DNA of 64,000 nt from CBDFGS01 sp965247255 (GCA_965247255.1 CBDFGS010000008.1:124001-188000); one strand, 5' to 3'. Numbered from the stretch's first letter, positions 25,603 through 35,291 are shown. Numbers and translations: made by a program. The notes: a model not told the origin generated them from the letters alone.

Positions 25603-27246
25603 ATGAGCGCCATAAAGACCGATTCCCACGACCAGGTATTGGAGACCTGGAACGAGGCGGCCGCGCCGATGGACTGGACGCCCTTCCCCGTCGGCTATGG
25701 CATCCTGCTCAACGAGCGCTACCAGTTCCCCATGGACATGGCCCTGGTGCGCATGAAGCTGGACCACAGCCGGCAGCTATTCGTCGACAACCACATCATA
25801 GCCCATATGCAAGGGCTCACCCGCGAAACCCACTCCACGCGAGAGCACCCGGCGAATCCCGTCTTCGCCCCCTACGATAATTACGCGTCGGTCATCTGCC
25901 CGGACCCCGAGCGCGGGTTTCGGCTCTACTACAACGGACCTCGAGGAGGCGGTAACGGCGGCTGGCCGCTGCACGTGGCCTACTCCAGCGACGGCGTCAA
26001 CTGGGACCTGCCGGAGCTCAACGTCTTCGACGACTTCAACCGCAGCAGCTTCCCGGGCGGGCCGAACAACGTAGTCAGCGCCACGGGAGGGCTCAGCGGG
26101 CTCTTCTTCGAGCCGGACGATCCTGACCCCGAGCGACGCTGGAAGGCGATCATCCGACCCGTCAAACAGCGTCCATTCAGACACACACCCTGGCCGTACT
26201 TAAGGTTGCCTGCGGGGGATCCCGCCGCCGGCGTTCCCTACGAGCTGCACGTCTCTCCCGACGGACTTCGCTGGACCTTCGAGGCCGAGACCAATCACTG
26301 GAAGGGCCCAAGTGACGCCTGGGGACAGTATCAGGACAACCACGATTTTCCTCTGCTTGGCGGCGGCGACGTTTTCCGGGCCCGCTGGGACCCCAAGCTG
26401 GGGAAATATGTAGGCAACACCAAGCATTACATTGGGCCCGACAAACGCCTGTCTCCTATCTACCGCGCCGCCCGGGTTGTTGGCCAGATCGAGAGCGACG
26501 ACCTGGTCCACTGGTCGGCCCCGCGCATCTACGCCTACCCCGACGGCGAGGATGCTAAGGAGCCGCTCAATGGAATGCAGGGCATATACGAGGCGGACGG
26601 CTTTCCCTACGAGAGCATGTGGCTCAACAACTTCTCCATGTCCACCGTGACTCCGGCTTCGAAAGAGGAGATTCGTGGGAGGAACTCCAGACGCCCGTAT
26701 ATCAAGCACAACTGGATACGGCTGGCGGCCAGCCGCGACGGGAGGCACTGGTACTACTTTGGGGACCGCAAGCCGTTTATCCCGTTTCGTCAGGAGGGAA
26801 GCTGGCAGCCGAAGTACCTTCGCGCCGTCCCTCTCGTTACGACCTGCGGGCCAATCGTCAAGGACGACGAGCTCTGGTTCTACTACCGCGGTGGCCGTGC
26901 CACGGGGATCGCTATCCTGCGCCGCGACGGCTTCGCCTCGCTCAACGCCGACGAGGACGGCGGGTTGGTGTTTACGCGGCCGTTCGTCTTCGAAGGCAAT
27001 GGCAGGCTGCGTGTCAACGCCGAGGTTTCGACCGGAGGATACGTTCGCGCCGCGGTAGTCGATGAAGACACGGCGGAAGAACTTGTAGGCTTTACCGAGG
27101 AGGACAGCGTCGGGGTGACCGAGGACTCGACGAGGGCGCCACTCCGCTGGCGAGAGCACGAATCACTGGCCCGGTTCAAGGACCGCTACGTGAGGCTTGC
27201 CTTCCATCTCAAGAGCGCGAAGCTGTACTCATTCTGGTTCGAATAA
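25603..27246 (+). CDS. Five-bladed beta-propeller glycosidase-like protein (paralogue 2B)
   Basis: A 547-residue paralogue of 8772. The N-terminus has a short extra segment (KTDSHDQVLETWNEA) before MDWTPFPVGYG. It keeps QLFVDNHIIAHMQG, GFRLYYNGPRGG, ELHVSPDGLRWTFEAE, HWYYFGDRKPF, LWFYYRGGR and a C-terminal YSFWFE. A stretch present in the other two copies (around DAWDSGGVSDLYSQ) is shortened here to DAWGQYQDNHDF. Start ATG 25603 follows GAGGGAGG. It forms the second NHL-propeller pair. Confidence 0.7.
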   Translation: MSAIKTDSHDQVLETWNEAAAPMDWTPFPVGYGILLNERYQFPMDMALVRMKLDHSRQLFVDNHIIAHMQGLTRETHSTREHPANPVFAPYDNYASVICPDPERGFRLYYNGPRGGGNGGWPLHVAYSSDGVNWDLPELNVFDDFNRSSFPGGPNNVVSATGGLSGLFFEPDDPDPERRWKAIIRPVKQRPFRHTPWPYLRLPAGDPAAGVPYELHVSPDGLRWTFEAETNHWKGPSDAWGQYQDNHDFPLLGGGDVFRARWDPKLGKYVGNTKHYIGPDKRLSPIYRAARVVGQIESDDLVHWSAPRIYAYPDGEDAKEPLNGMQGIYEADGFPYESMWLNNFSMSTVTPASKEEIRGRNSRRPYIKHNWIRLAASRDGRHWYYFGDRKPFIPFRQEGSWQPKYLRAVPLVTTCGPIVKDDELWFYYRGGRATGIAILRRDGFASLNADEDGGLVFTRPFVFEGNGRLRVNAEVSTGGYVRAAVVDEDTAEELVGFTEEDSVGVTEDSTRAPLRWREHESLARFKDRYVRLAFHLKSAKLYSFWFE

Positions 27247-27494
27247 CAGGCACGGTAAAGCGGGACCGGAGCGCCATCGCGGCGCCCCGCTCCAGATGCT
27301 CTGGGCGTTCCGGCAGTCCGAAGGAGCCGAGCTTCACAGCTATCGTTGCCGGAGTTGACCATCCATCGACTCGACCAGCAATGGTGCTACCTACCAGTGC
27401 CGGCAAACAGCTAGGTAGCGGTTCAATCTGGTATCATCCACTAGCGTTAAGCCACTTGGCCCGACGACCTCCGCGGCGAGGGGATCTCGGGCCT

Positions 27495-27656
27495 GTGACC
27501 GTGGTTGGCGAACTGAATTTCGTCGGAACGCTACCCAAGACCCGGAGCCGCAAGATCATGCGCCGGGTGTTCAAGGCGGTGATTCTCGACCGTGACCCGG
27601 GCGACATCACCACCATCGAGGAAGAGGGCTCGGTCGACGAGGCGGGCAACACATGA
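27495..27656 (+). pseudogene. Acetyl/acyl-CoA synthetase C-terminal fragment
   Basis: The 3' end of an AMP-forming acyl-CoA synthetase: GELNFVGTLPKTRSRKIMRR then AVILDRDPGDITTIEEEGS. Intact enzymes have TRSGKI here, with the Lys needed for adenylation; this remnant reads TRSRKI. Everything upstream of about the last 50 residues is gone. The 27247-27494 stretch has no other gene. Confidence 0.7.
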
Positions 27657-27740
27657 AAGCGGAGCTACAAACCTAGACGCCCAAGGCAGACTACTGCGAG
27701 GGTTTAGCCTAGGTACATGCCCTGAAGGAGGCACAGATAC

Positions 27741-28481
27741 ATGCCAGAGGCAACCGAAAAAGCAGCTTCCCTGAAGAAGCGAATACACAGCGGAGAGACC
27801 GTCATCGGGGCCTCGGCGCCGATGACCTTGGAGCGCGGCCGCCTTGAGGCCCTAATCGAGAAGGGACCCTACGACTTCGTCTTGGTCGACAGTCAGCACA
27901 ACCCGCATAACGAGGACCGCCTGGTCGCTTTCTGCGAGATGGCCGCTGAAATCGGGGTCCATGTCCAGTTCCGTATCAAGCACACCCGACACACGTACAT
28001 GGTGGGGAACTTACTGGACCTTGGGCCGGCGGGCGTCGAGATACCGCAGGTGGAGACTGAGGAGACGGTCGCAGAGGCCGTCGCGAACTTCTACTACCCC
28101 GAGACCGGCGTACGGAGCTGGGGAGGGAGCAAGCGCCTAGGAATCGAGGCCTGGGGAGCCGACCCACCCGAGTATGCGAGGTGGTGGGCCGAGACGGGGG
28201 TCCTGTGGTTACAGGTGGAGTCGGTGGAGGCGGTAACAAAGGTAAGGAGGCTGGCCAAGCCCGGGGTCGACTGCATATCCTTCGGCCCGAGGGACCTGAT
28301 CTTCAGCCTGGACGCCCACCCCAATCATCCGTTCAAGACCGTGGACGACTGCGTTCGCCACGTCGCCGAGGAGCTTGAAGGCAGCGACGTCGCGCTGTGC
28401 TACAGGAACAACCGCCCGGACAACCGGCAAAAATACATCGACATGGGCGTTACCGTCTTGCTGGAGATAGGTCGAATCTAA
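27741..28481 (+). CDS. HpcH/HpaI-family aldolase 2
   Basis: A 246-residue HpcH-type aldolase, diverged from the gene at 12456. The catalytic His region reads VDSQHNPHN, with Gln where family members usually have Glu. Other landmarks are GVEIPQVETEETV, GVRSWGG, LWLQVESVEAV (metal-ligand Glu) and FGPRDLIFSL (metal-ligand Asp). GGAGG lies 11 bases before ATG 27741. The metal-binding pair is present, so it is probably an active lyase, but the changed first motif makes the substrate uncertain. SMP-30 and a third enolase-superfamily gene follow. Confidence 0.8.
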   Translation: MPEATEKAASLKKRIHSGETVIGASAPMTLERGRLEALIEKGPYDFVLVDSQHNPHNEDRLVAFCEMAAEIGVHVQFRIKHTRHTYMVGNLLDLGPAGVEIPQVETEETVAEAVANFYYPETGVRSWGGSKRLGIEAWGADPPEYARWWAETGVLWLQVESVEAVTKVRRLAKPGVDCISFGPRDLIFSLDAHPNHPFKTVDDCVRHVAEELEGSDVALCYRNNRPDNRQKYIDMGVTVLLEIGRI

Positions 28482-28733
28482 GACGCTCACCGCTGAGAAC
28501 GCAGAGAGCGCGGAGGATAGGTCAGTCCGCCCAGCTAAACCTTTAGACTTCGCTTTCGCCCGCAGACACCATTCCTTATATGCCCGAGGCCTCTCCCCTG
28601 TCCACCAGAAGCGCAGGAATAAAAGGTTGGAATCTTTGATAGCGACGCGCAGCCCGGTCCGGCATATAGATGTTCATGAATATGTTATTTCTCGGCGCTC
28701 CCTTAGGCCTTGGCGGCGAGATCGAGGGGGGCT

Positions 28734-29636
28734 ATGAGCTGGGAATTTGAGCAGGTAGACGGGCCTTATGGAGGGACCACCGAGGGGCCGGCATGGGACG
28801 GGAGCGGGCTGCTGTTCACCCACATCCCCGCCAACAGGATAATGAGATACGACCCCGACCGCGGAACCTCGACCGTGTACCGCGACAATACCAATAAAGC
28901 CAACGGCACCGTGTTCGATACCCAGGGGAGGCTGCACGCCTGCGAAGGCGGAGCGAGGCGAGTGGTCCGCTACGAGCCCGACGGCCACACGATGGTGATG
29001 GCGGACGGCTTCGAAGGCCGGCGCCTCAACGCCCCCAACGACCTCGCCATCGACCAGGAGGAGCGGGTCTGGTTCACCGACCCCTACTCCGCGAGGTCTG
29101 ACAGCGCCGGGAGCAAGACCGGGGATAACATGGACCTGGACCACGGATCGGTATTCCGGCTGGACCCTCAGCCGGACGGGGGGTGGTCGATCAATCGCGC
29201 CACCTTCGACACACCTCGCCCGAACGGCATCCTTTTCTCGCTCGACTACAAGAACCTCTACGTGGCGCAGAGCGGCATGGAGCCGGGCGAGATACGCGAG
29301 CTTCGGGCATACCCGGTGATGAGCGACGGCAGTCTGGGGGAGCACACCGTGCTCCACGACTTCGGGCGGAACCGAGGCATCGACGGCATGGTCCTGGACA
29401 CCGAGGGCAACATCGTCGCCACGGCGGGCTGGAGGCAGGGCGGCCCGGGGCCGACGGTCTACGTTTTCGCCCCTTCGGGCGAAGTGCTCGAGCTCCATCC
29501 CGTACCTGTCGACCGGCCGACCAACTGCACCTTCGCCCATGCGGATCTGACCACCCTATACGTCACCACTATCGAGGGGTACCTGTTCAGGGCGCAGACC
29601 GAACGCCAGGGCCGCCTGCTGTACCCTCATACGTGA
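28734..29636 (+). CDS. SMP-30/gluconolactonase-family lactonase
   Basis: A 300-residue six-bladed propeller of the SMP-30/gluconolaconase family, hydrolysing sugar lactones with a bound divalent metal. Visible motifs: TEGPAWDGSGLLFTHIP (metal-ligand Glu), LNAPNDLAIDQEERVWFTDP (Asn, Asp), RPNGILFSLDYKNLYVAQSG (Asn) and RGIDGMVLDTEGNIVAT (catalytic Asp). All ligands expected of the family are present. ATG 28734 follows GAGGGGGG, which is better than the upstream in-frame start at 28710. In context it would open the lactone made by a sugar dehydrogenase before dehydration by enolase-superfamily enzymes. Confidence 0.88.
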   Translation: MSWEFEQVDGPYGGTTEGPAWDGSGLLFTHIPANRIMRYDPDRGTSTVYRDNTNKANGTVFDTQGRLHACEGGARRVVRYEPDGHTMVMADGFEGRRLNAPNDLAIDQEERVWFTDPYSARSDSAGSKTGDNMDLDHGSVFRLDPQPDGGWSINRATFDTPRPNGILFSLDYKNLYVAQSGMEPGEIRELRAYPVMSDGSLGEHTVLHDFGRNRGIDGMVLDTEGNIVATAGWRQGGPGPTVYVFAPSGEVLELHPVPVDRPTNCTFAHADLTTLYVTTIEGYLFRAQTERQGRLLYPHT

Positions 29637-29781
29637 TAGGCCAGGACAACCGGTGCAGCAGCGCGAGGAGGTGGGCCAAGAAGCCCACATGCCGGAGTCG
29701 ATGTCTGCGGAGGGGAAAAGCCCGCCCCGGACCAGAACGACAGAATGGTCGACCAGCACCAACTCACCAAGGAGGAACAAG

Positions 29782-30945
29782 ATGGCAGCACCGAAGATAA
29801 CCAAGCTGGAAGTGCACCAGTTCGAGTTCGAGATGATGGATATGGCGCGGGGAAAGCATGGCGTGGAATACTCCCCCGGCAGCAAGTTCATGCGGACGTC
29901 TCATGCGCTCCGGATACTGACCGACGTCGGGGTCACGGGAGAGTTCGTAGGTGGGCTGGTGGTCGACTATGCTGCCTTCCCATCGTTTATGAGCCACGTC
30001 CTGGGGCAGAACGCCCTGGAGAGAGAGCGCATCTACGCCAACCTCAAGCATACGACCCGCGCCATAGGCCGCGTGGGCCTGGCGCCACTGGACATCGCCC
30101 TATGGGACCTGGCCGGTAAGTACCACGACGCCCCGATCCACCAGCTCCTGGGCGGCTACAAGAAAACATTGCCCACCTACGTCGCCACCCTGTTCGGCGA
30201 AGAGAATCATGTGGGCGGGCTGGATACGTCGGAGGCCTTCGCGGATTTTGCAGACCAGTGTCTGGAGCTTGGCTACGCCGGCTTCAAGATTCACGGTTGG
30301 GCCGAGACGTCCGCAGCCAGGGAGATTGCCACCGTCCACGCCGTTGGCAAGCGAGTGGGCGGCAAGATGGCGATGATGCTGGACTGCTTTAACGCCCTGA
30401 CAACCTTTGGCGACGCCGTGAGGGTTGGCCACGCGTGCGACGATGAGGACTACTTCTGGTACGAAGACCCCTACATGGACGGCGGGATCTCCCAGTTCGC
30501 TCATCGAAAGCTGCGCCAGCTGGTCAAGACGCCGCTGCTAATGACTGAGCACGTGCGTTCGCTGGAACCACGCGTGGACTTCATACTGGCCGACGCCACA
30601 GACTTCGTGCGCGGCGACGTGCAGTACGATGGGATCACCGGAACGATGAAGCTGGCCCACGCCGCTGAGGGGTTGGGGGTCGACATCGAGTTCCACGGCC
30701 CGGGTCCGGCCCCGAGGCAGTGCATCGCCGCCATACGCAACACGAACTTCTACGAGCTGTCGGGCACCCACCCCAAGGCGCCCAACCAAAACCACGTGCC
30801 CGTATATAAGGACGGCTACAGCGACCTGCTGGACTCCTGCGACGAGAACGGCGAGTTCCCGGTGCCTCAGGGGCCCGGCCTCGGCGTCGAGTACGACTGG
30901 GACTTCATCGAGAAGCACCGCACGGGCCTGGTGGAGTACAACTAG
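29782..30945 (+). CDS. Enolase-superfamily (mandelate racemase/muconate lactonizing) enzyme C
   Basis: A 387-residue enolase-superfamily enzyme not closely related to the tandem pair at 13292-15598. Metal ligands are probably Asp201 (MMLDCFN), Glu228 (WYEDP) and Glu256 (LMTEHV). The base motif reads FKIHGW (168-173), that is Lys-x-His rather than Lys-x-Lys. GVDIEFHGPGPAPRQ carries a His at the usual place for the second base. ATG 29782 follows AAGGAGG; an upstream in-frame start at 29653 lacks a site. Probably a sugar-acid dehydratase or racemase; substrate unknown. Confidence 0.82.
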   Translation: MAAPKITKLEVHQFEFEMMDMARGKHGVEYSPGSKFMRTSHALRILTDVGVTGEFVGGLVVDYAAFPSFMSHVLGQNALERERIYANLKHTTRAIGRVGLAPLDIALWDLAGKYHDAPIHQLLGGYKKTLPTYVATLFGEENHVGGLDTSEAFADFADQCLELGYAGFKIHGWAETSAAREIATVHAVGKRVGGKMAMMLDCFNALTTFGDAVRVGHACDDEDYFWYEDPYMDGGISQFAHRKLRQLVKTPLLMTEHVRSLEPRVDFILADATDFVRGDVQYDGITGTMKLAHAAEGLGVDIEFHGPGPAPRQCIAAIRNTNFYELSGTHPKAPNQNHVPVYKDGYSDLLDSCDENGEFPVPQGPGLGVEYDWDFIEKHRTGLVEYN

Positions 30946-31130
30946 TTTTTCAGGCCAAGCGCTATTCGAACACCGGCATCTAACGACCTCACCGCAGAGG
31001 TCGGGATTCGATCATCTGATGCACCGCTTCCAGCTAAGGGGACTCGAACGGAGATGGTCTAGAGTGACAAGGGAAGGACCAGTCGGGTGCCAGTGACACG
31101 TATGATCAATACCATGGCCGCTCGAGCTAG

Positions 31131-33863
31131 ATGGCCGTGAGTGGCGTCTGGACGACCGAGGGGTTTGAGGCGTTCGGCCGCGGCACATTCGGCAACGGCG
31201 GCCAGAACCTGTACGTCTCGCGGGCCGGTGTTCTGCAGCGGATTCACCAGTACGACCTGAACCGGAACGGCTTCGCCGACCTGGTGATCTGCAACAGCCA
31301 GCCCCATGGCGAGCAGCCGCCGTCGTACTTGTACGTCGACCCACTGGGAGCGCGCGATCGCATCGAACTGCCGTCGGATGGGGGTTGGTCAGGGACCGTC
31401 GCGGACCTGAACGGGGACGGCTACGACGACGTCGTGATCGGCATGACGTCCAACGGCGAGCGCAGCGACCTGAACGCGTTCGTCTACTACGGCTCACCCG
31501 ATGGCTTCAGCGAGCGCCGTCACCTGAGACTACCGGCCCCCGGCTGCGTCTCGGTCGGCGCGGGCGACTTCAACGGCAACGGCCGTGTTGACCTGGCGAT
31601 GGTGTGCATGAGGAAGGGCCGCGTTCCTGACCGTGGGGTGCGTATCTTCTACCAGAGCGAGCTCGGATTTGAGTTGAAGCAATTCGCGGACCTGGACATC
31701 TCGGCCAACCAGCTCGTTGTCGAGGACGTGGACGAAGACGGCTATGCGGATCTCGTGGTCCGGACGGTCGACGGTAAGGTCACGATACATTGGGGCGGTC
31801 CCGACGGGATCGATCCCAACCGTGGCACCGTGGTCGATGTTCCACTGGACGACCTGGTGCTATCAGCGGAAGAGCAAAGGCGGGAGATGCTGCATTCCGA
31901 GTACAATCAGGATGCGCCACCTCTCGTCAGCGTCGTCCGCATCGGCGGCAAGCCGCACGTCTTCGTAGCCCGACACCGGTCTGCTCACCTTGTGCCGGTC
32001 GACCAGGACCGCAGCGTGGGCGAGCCCATAGTCCTCTACTGCGCTCGAGCCATGGCCGCTGCCGTGGGCGACATCGATGGCGACGGCAGCGAAGATGTCG
32101 TCGTCGCCTGTAGAGAGCTCTACGGTGATGCCGAGTGCTCCTGGGTCTACTGGGGCGGCGATTCAGGCTTCGGTGAGTCTGCGCGAACGCGGCTCGAGAG
32201 CAACCGGGCATGCGATGTCGTGGTTGGCGACTTGGATGGCGATGGGCTCGACGACATCGTGCTATGTCAGAACCACACATCCGAGTCTTTCACCGCAGAC
32301 TCCCTTATCTACCTCGGAGCGAGAGACCGCGAGCTGACGAATCCCTCGACGATCTCCGCCGAGGACCCCAGGCGCGTATTCATCATCAAGGTGCCCGAGC
32401 GGGAAAGACTGGACCTTCTATTCATCAACCACTACAGCCGTAAGATCTTCGAGGTTAACCCGACGATCTTCTACGGGGGTGCCGATGGCTTCTCGCCGGA
32501 ACGGAGAGAGGACGTATTCGGCGTGGGATCGGTCGAGGCTATCTGCTGTGACCTGAACGACGATGGCCTGGTTGACCTCGTCTTGGCTAACAGCTCTCAC
32601 AACTGCTTGAACCGGGACCCCGGCTCCTTTGTGTACTTGGCCGGGCTCGACGGTTTCCCTAAAGAGCCGAGCATGAAGCTGCCCACGACTCGTTGCCACG
32701 GCGCGGCGGCAGGCGACGTAAACCGCGACGGGTACCTCGACCTGGTCTTCACGGGCTATTCGAATCCAGACATCCTGATCTACCACGGAGGGCCTGACGG
32801 GTTCGATGCCGACCACCCGCAGCGCATACGGATGGAGCACGAAGGCTCACTGTACGACTACTGCCTATGGCCCTTCCTGGTGGATCTGAACAACGACGGT
32901 TGGTTGGACATGGTGGTGCCTCAAGGCGGTGGGGCGGAGCGCTGCTTCGTCCTTTGGGGAGGTCCTGATGGATATAGCATGGAGCGCATTCAGTTCCTGG
33001 CGGCGTACAACACCGCTTGTGCGCGAGCGGCCGATCTCAGCGGCAACGGGTACCTCGACTTGATACTCGGTGGGATGAAGCCATCGAAGGACGGGCCCCA
33101 CGATTCGTTCGCGTACATCTACTGGAACGGCCCCGACGGGCTGCGGGAGGACCGTAAGACGCTTCTTCCCGCCAACCACATCAACGCGATGAGTGTCGCC
33201 GATTTCAACAACGACGGCGCCCTGGACCTTTTTGTCTGCTCCTATTCAGACGGTCGCGTGCGCGATTTGGACTCCTACATCTACTGGAACCGTGAGGGCC
33301 GTGGCTTCTCGGCTACAGACCGGACGCGACTCTTCACGCATTCCGCGAGTGGCTGCGTGGCCGCCGACTTCAACGAGGACGGCTGGGTGGACATCGCGGT
33401 TGCGAACCACAAGGTTTGGGGAGACCAGGTAGCCTACTCCGAGGTATGGTGGAACGGCCCGGACGGCTTCGTCGATGGCAGAACCACGAAGATACCAAGT
33501 GCCGGACCTCATGGGATGTCGTCGGTTGGGCCAGGTAATGTTGCAGACGGCGGTCCCGAGGAGTTCTATGCATCTGAGCCGTTCGAGTTGCCGGAGGGAG
33601 TCAAAGCGACTGCGATATCCTGGGAGGCAGACGTGCCGCCCAAGACTTGGGTCAAGGCTCAAGTCAGGTCTGCCGAGACCAGGGACAGCCTGTGGGAATC
33701 GGCATGGGTTGGCCGCAACGGGCAGGGTGGGTGGCTCGCCCGCTGCGAACCTGTGCCGGAGCTGGAACCCGGCAGGTGGGTGCAATACCGCCTCGCCCTA
33801 GGGGCCGTCAACGGCGGACGCACACCTCGCGTGCGCCGGGTGGACGTCCGTTATGGGGGTTAG
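31131..33863 (+). CDS. Large FG-GAP/VCBS-repeat beta-propeller protein
   Basis: A 910-residue protein built of at least eleven repeats with the calcium-binding DxDxDGxxD loop: DLNGDGYDDVVIG, DFNGNGRVDLAMV, DVDEDGYADLVV, DIDGDGSEDVVVA, DLDGDGLDDIVL, DLNDDGLVDLVLA, DVNRDGYLDLVF, DLNNDGWLDMVV, DFNNDGALDLFV and DFNEDGWVDIAVA among them. This is enough for one seven-bladed and part of a second propeller. The last ~110 residues form a separate beta domain. No signal peptide is visible although such proteins are normally exported; the start (ATG 31131) has a weak site, so the true start is uncertain. Confidence 0.85.
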   Translation: MAVSGVWTTEGFEAFGRGTFGNGGQNLYVSRAGVLQRIHQYDLNRNGFADLVICNSQPHGEQPPSYLYVDPLGARDRIELPSDGGWSGTVADLNGDGYDDVVIGMTSNGERSDLNAFVYYGSPDGFSERRHLRLPAPGCVSVGAGDFNGNGRVDLAMVCMRKGRVPDRGVRIFYQSELGFELKQFADLDISANQLVVEDVDEDGYADLVVRTVDGKVTIHWGGPDGIDPNRGTVVDVPLDDLVLSAEEQRREMLHSEYNQDAPPLVSVVRIGGKPHVFVARHRSAHLVPVDQDRSVGEPIVLYCARAMAAAVGDIDGDGSEDVVVACRELYGDAECSWVYWGGDSGFGESARTRLESNRACDVVVGDLDGDGLDDIVLCQNHTSESFTADSLIYLGARDRELTNPSTISAEDPRRVFIIKVPERERLDLLFINHYSRKIFEVNPTIFYGGADGFSPERREDVFGVGSVEAICCDLNDDGLVDLVLANSSHNCLNRDPGSFVYLAGLDGFPKEPSMKLPTTRCHGAAAGDVNRDGYLDLVFTGYSNPDILIYHGGPDGFDADHPQRIRMEHEGSLYDYCLWPFLVDLNNDGWLDMVVPQGGGAERCFVLWGGPDGYSMERIQFLAAYNTACARAADLSGNGYLDLILGGMKPSKDGPHDSFAYIYWNGPDGLREDRKTLLPANHINAMSVADFNNDGALDLFVCSYSDGRVRDLDSYIYWNREGRGFSATDRTRLFTHSASGCVAADFNEDGWVDIAVANHKVWGDQVAYSEVWWNGPDGFVDGRTTKIPSAGPHGMSSVGPGNVADGGPEEFYASEPFELPEGVKATAISWEADVPPKTWVKAQVRSAETRDSLWESAWVGRNGQGGWLARCEPVPELEPGRWVQYRLALGAVNGGRTPRVRRVDVRYGG

Positions 33864-33876
33864 CCACGACGGCGTG

Positions 33877-33986
33877 GTGAACTGGCGTTCGATGGGTAGC
33901 GGAGGTGGGACTCGTGTACATATTGGCCTCGGTCGGAAACGATACGGTCCGCGCTGGCCGGAAATAACCCGCGGGAGGCACCCGAC
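33877..33986 (+). repeat. Duplicated leader of the UxuA-like gene, copy 1
   Basis: About 110 bases ending CGCGGGAGGCACC directly before the start are closely similar to 42371-42479. The leader was copied together with the gene and probably carries its promoter. Confidence 0.8.
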
Positions 33987-34970
33987 ATGCACTTAGGCAC
34001 ACAGGACCAGCCACAGGACGCCACCGACTTCGAGATACTGGCCCAGCTCGGCGTGAATCACCTCCGCGCCTACCCTCCGGGGCCGTGGCAAGAGTGGGAC
34101 GTGGACGCGATTTCTCGCTTCCGGGAGAAGGTGGAGTCTTACGGGATTTCCCTGGACATCATCAGTCTGCCCGGGTTCCAGGGAGGGGTAGGCAGAAGGG
34201 GCGCCCCTCACGTACTGCAAGGGCCGTCAGTGGAAAGAGACCGCGAAATCGACCAGATCTGCCAGCTCATACGCAACGCGTCGCGAGCGGGAATCCCTGC
34301 GGTCGCGTACACCATCACCATCATCGGACATCTGCGGACAGCGAAGGGGGAGGGCCGGGGCGGCGCTAAGCTCTCCTCTTTCCACTACTCGGACTTGGAC
34401 CAGTCGCTGCCGGACGTCGAAGGCGGCCCGGCAGACGCAGACGAGGTGTGGGAGCGGATCGACTACTTCCTGGAGCGCATCGTCCCGGTTGCCGAGGAGT
34501 ACAAGGTGCGGCTGGCAAACCATCCGCAGGACCCGGGAATCGGCGAACGGACGTACCGCGGCGTCGCTCGGGTGCTGGGCACTGTCGAGGGCCTCAAGAG
34601 GTTCGTGGACATGCACGAGAGCCCGTACCACGGTCTGAACTTCTGCCAGGGCACCGTCTCGGAGATGTTGGAGAATCCCGGCGAGGAAATATACGACGTG
34701 ATCCGCTACTTTGGCGAACGCAAGAAGATCTTCAACGTCCACTTCCGGAACATCGAGGGCGGCCTGCTGGACTTCGTCGAGGTGTTCCCCGATGAGGGCG
34801 ACGTCGACATGCTGAAGGCGCTGCGGGTCTACAAAGAGGTAGACTACCAGTACATGCTGATGCCGGACCACGTGCCCGTGCTGTCCGGGGATCAGGCCCG
34901 TCGGGTCGGGTTCGCCTACTGCTATGGATACATCCGCGCGCTGCTTCAAGCGGTCGACGCCGGGCCATAG
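33987..34970 (+). CDS. Mannonate-dehydratase (UxuA)-like TIM-barrel enzyme, copy 1
   Basis: A 327-residue protein with the UxuA layout. RLANHPQDPG, GLNFCQGTVSEM (metal-ligand Cys), KIFNVHFRNIEGG (His) and FPDEGDVDM (Asp) match the metal-binding pattern of D-mannonate dehydratase, as does the LMPDHVPVL block. The N-terminal barrel strands (LAQLGVNHLR) also fit xylose-isomerase-like enzymes. ATG 33987 follows GCGGGAGG. It dehydrates a hexonate, probably mannonate or a relative, to the 2-keto-3-deoxy acid. A copy about nine-tenths identical by eye lies at 42480. Confidence 0.8.
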   Translation: MHLGTQDQPQDATDFEILAQLGVNHLRAYPPGPWQEWDVDAISRFREKVESYGISLDIISLPGFQGGVGRRGAPHVLQGPSVERDREIDQICQLIRNASRAGIPAVAYTITIIGHLRTAKGEGRGGAKLSSFHYSDLDQSLPDVEGGPADADEVWERIDYFLERIVPVAEEYKVRLANHPQDPGIGERTYRGVARVLGTVEGLKRFVDMHESPYHGLNFCQGTVSEMLENPGEEIYDVIRYFGERKKIFNVHFRNIEGGLLDFVEVFPDEGDVDMLKALRVYKEVDYQYMLMPDHVPVLSGDQARRVGFAYCYGYIRALLQAVDAGP

Positions 34971-34997
34971 TCCATAAAGCTCAAGTTAGGTGGACGT

Positions 34998-35291
34998 TTG
35001 GTGCGGCGTGCCAGGAGGGAGTACCTGGGTAACTTCGGGGTCCGTGAGTTCGTCTGGCCCGTCGACATCGCCATCGACGGTGATCGGCTCGTCTACATTA
35101 CCGATGAGTTCATGAACCACGTGGCGGTCTGCAGCCCCGAAGGGGAGCGCCTGCGGACTTTGGGGGGCACGGAGGCCGGGAAGCTCAGCGGCCCGACGGT
35201 GATCGCCTTCGACGCCGATCAGAATGTGTACGCCGTCGAGAGCCTTACCAACCGCGGCCAACGCTTCTCCAGTAATAAGGGCGCGCCGTGA
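34998..35291 (+). pseudogene. Truncated NHL-repeat gene
   Basis: A 97-codon frame with two NHL-like strands, WPVDIAIDGDRLVYITDEF and VIAFDADQNVYAVESL. It resembles the N-terminal part of the protein at 47954 (both open with a short basic segment then a FVWPVDIAI or SPVDVAI strand). The remaining repeats are missing, and the minus-strand oxidoreductase begins its 3' end 104 bases away. Probably a remnant. Confidence 0.55.

Larger units (their letters stand above)
24077..27246 (+). repeat. Duplicated module, copy B
   Basis: Collinear with 7257-10430: propeller 3' end, spacer, NHL lipoprotein, spacer, propeller gene. Divergence is spread through the whole block, so the duplication is not brand new. 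Confidence 0.85.

Noticed and set aside
29653..29781. N-terminal extension of the enolase-superfamily enzyme C
   Set aside because: Unlike the family, with no ribosome site; AAGGAGG directly before 29782 marks the start.
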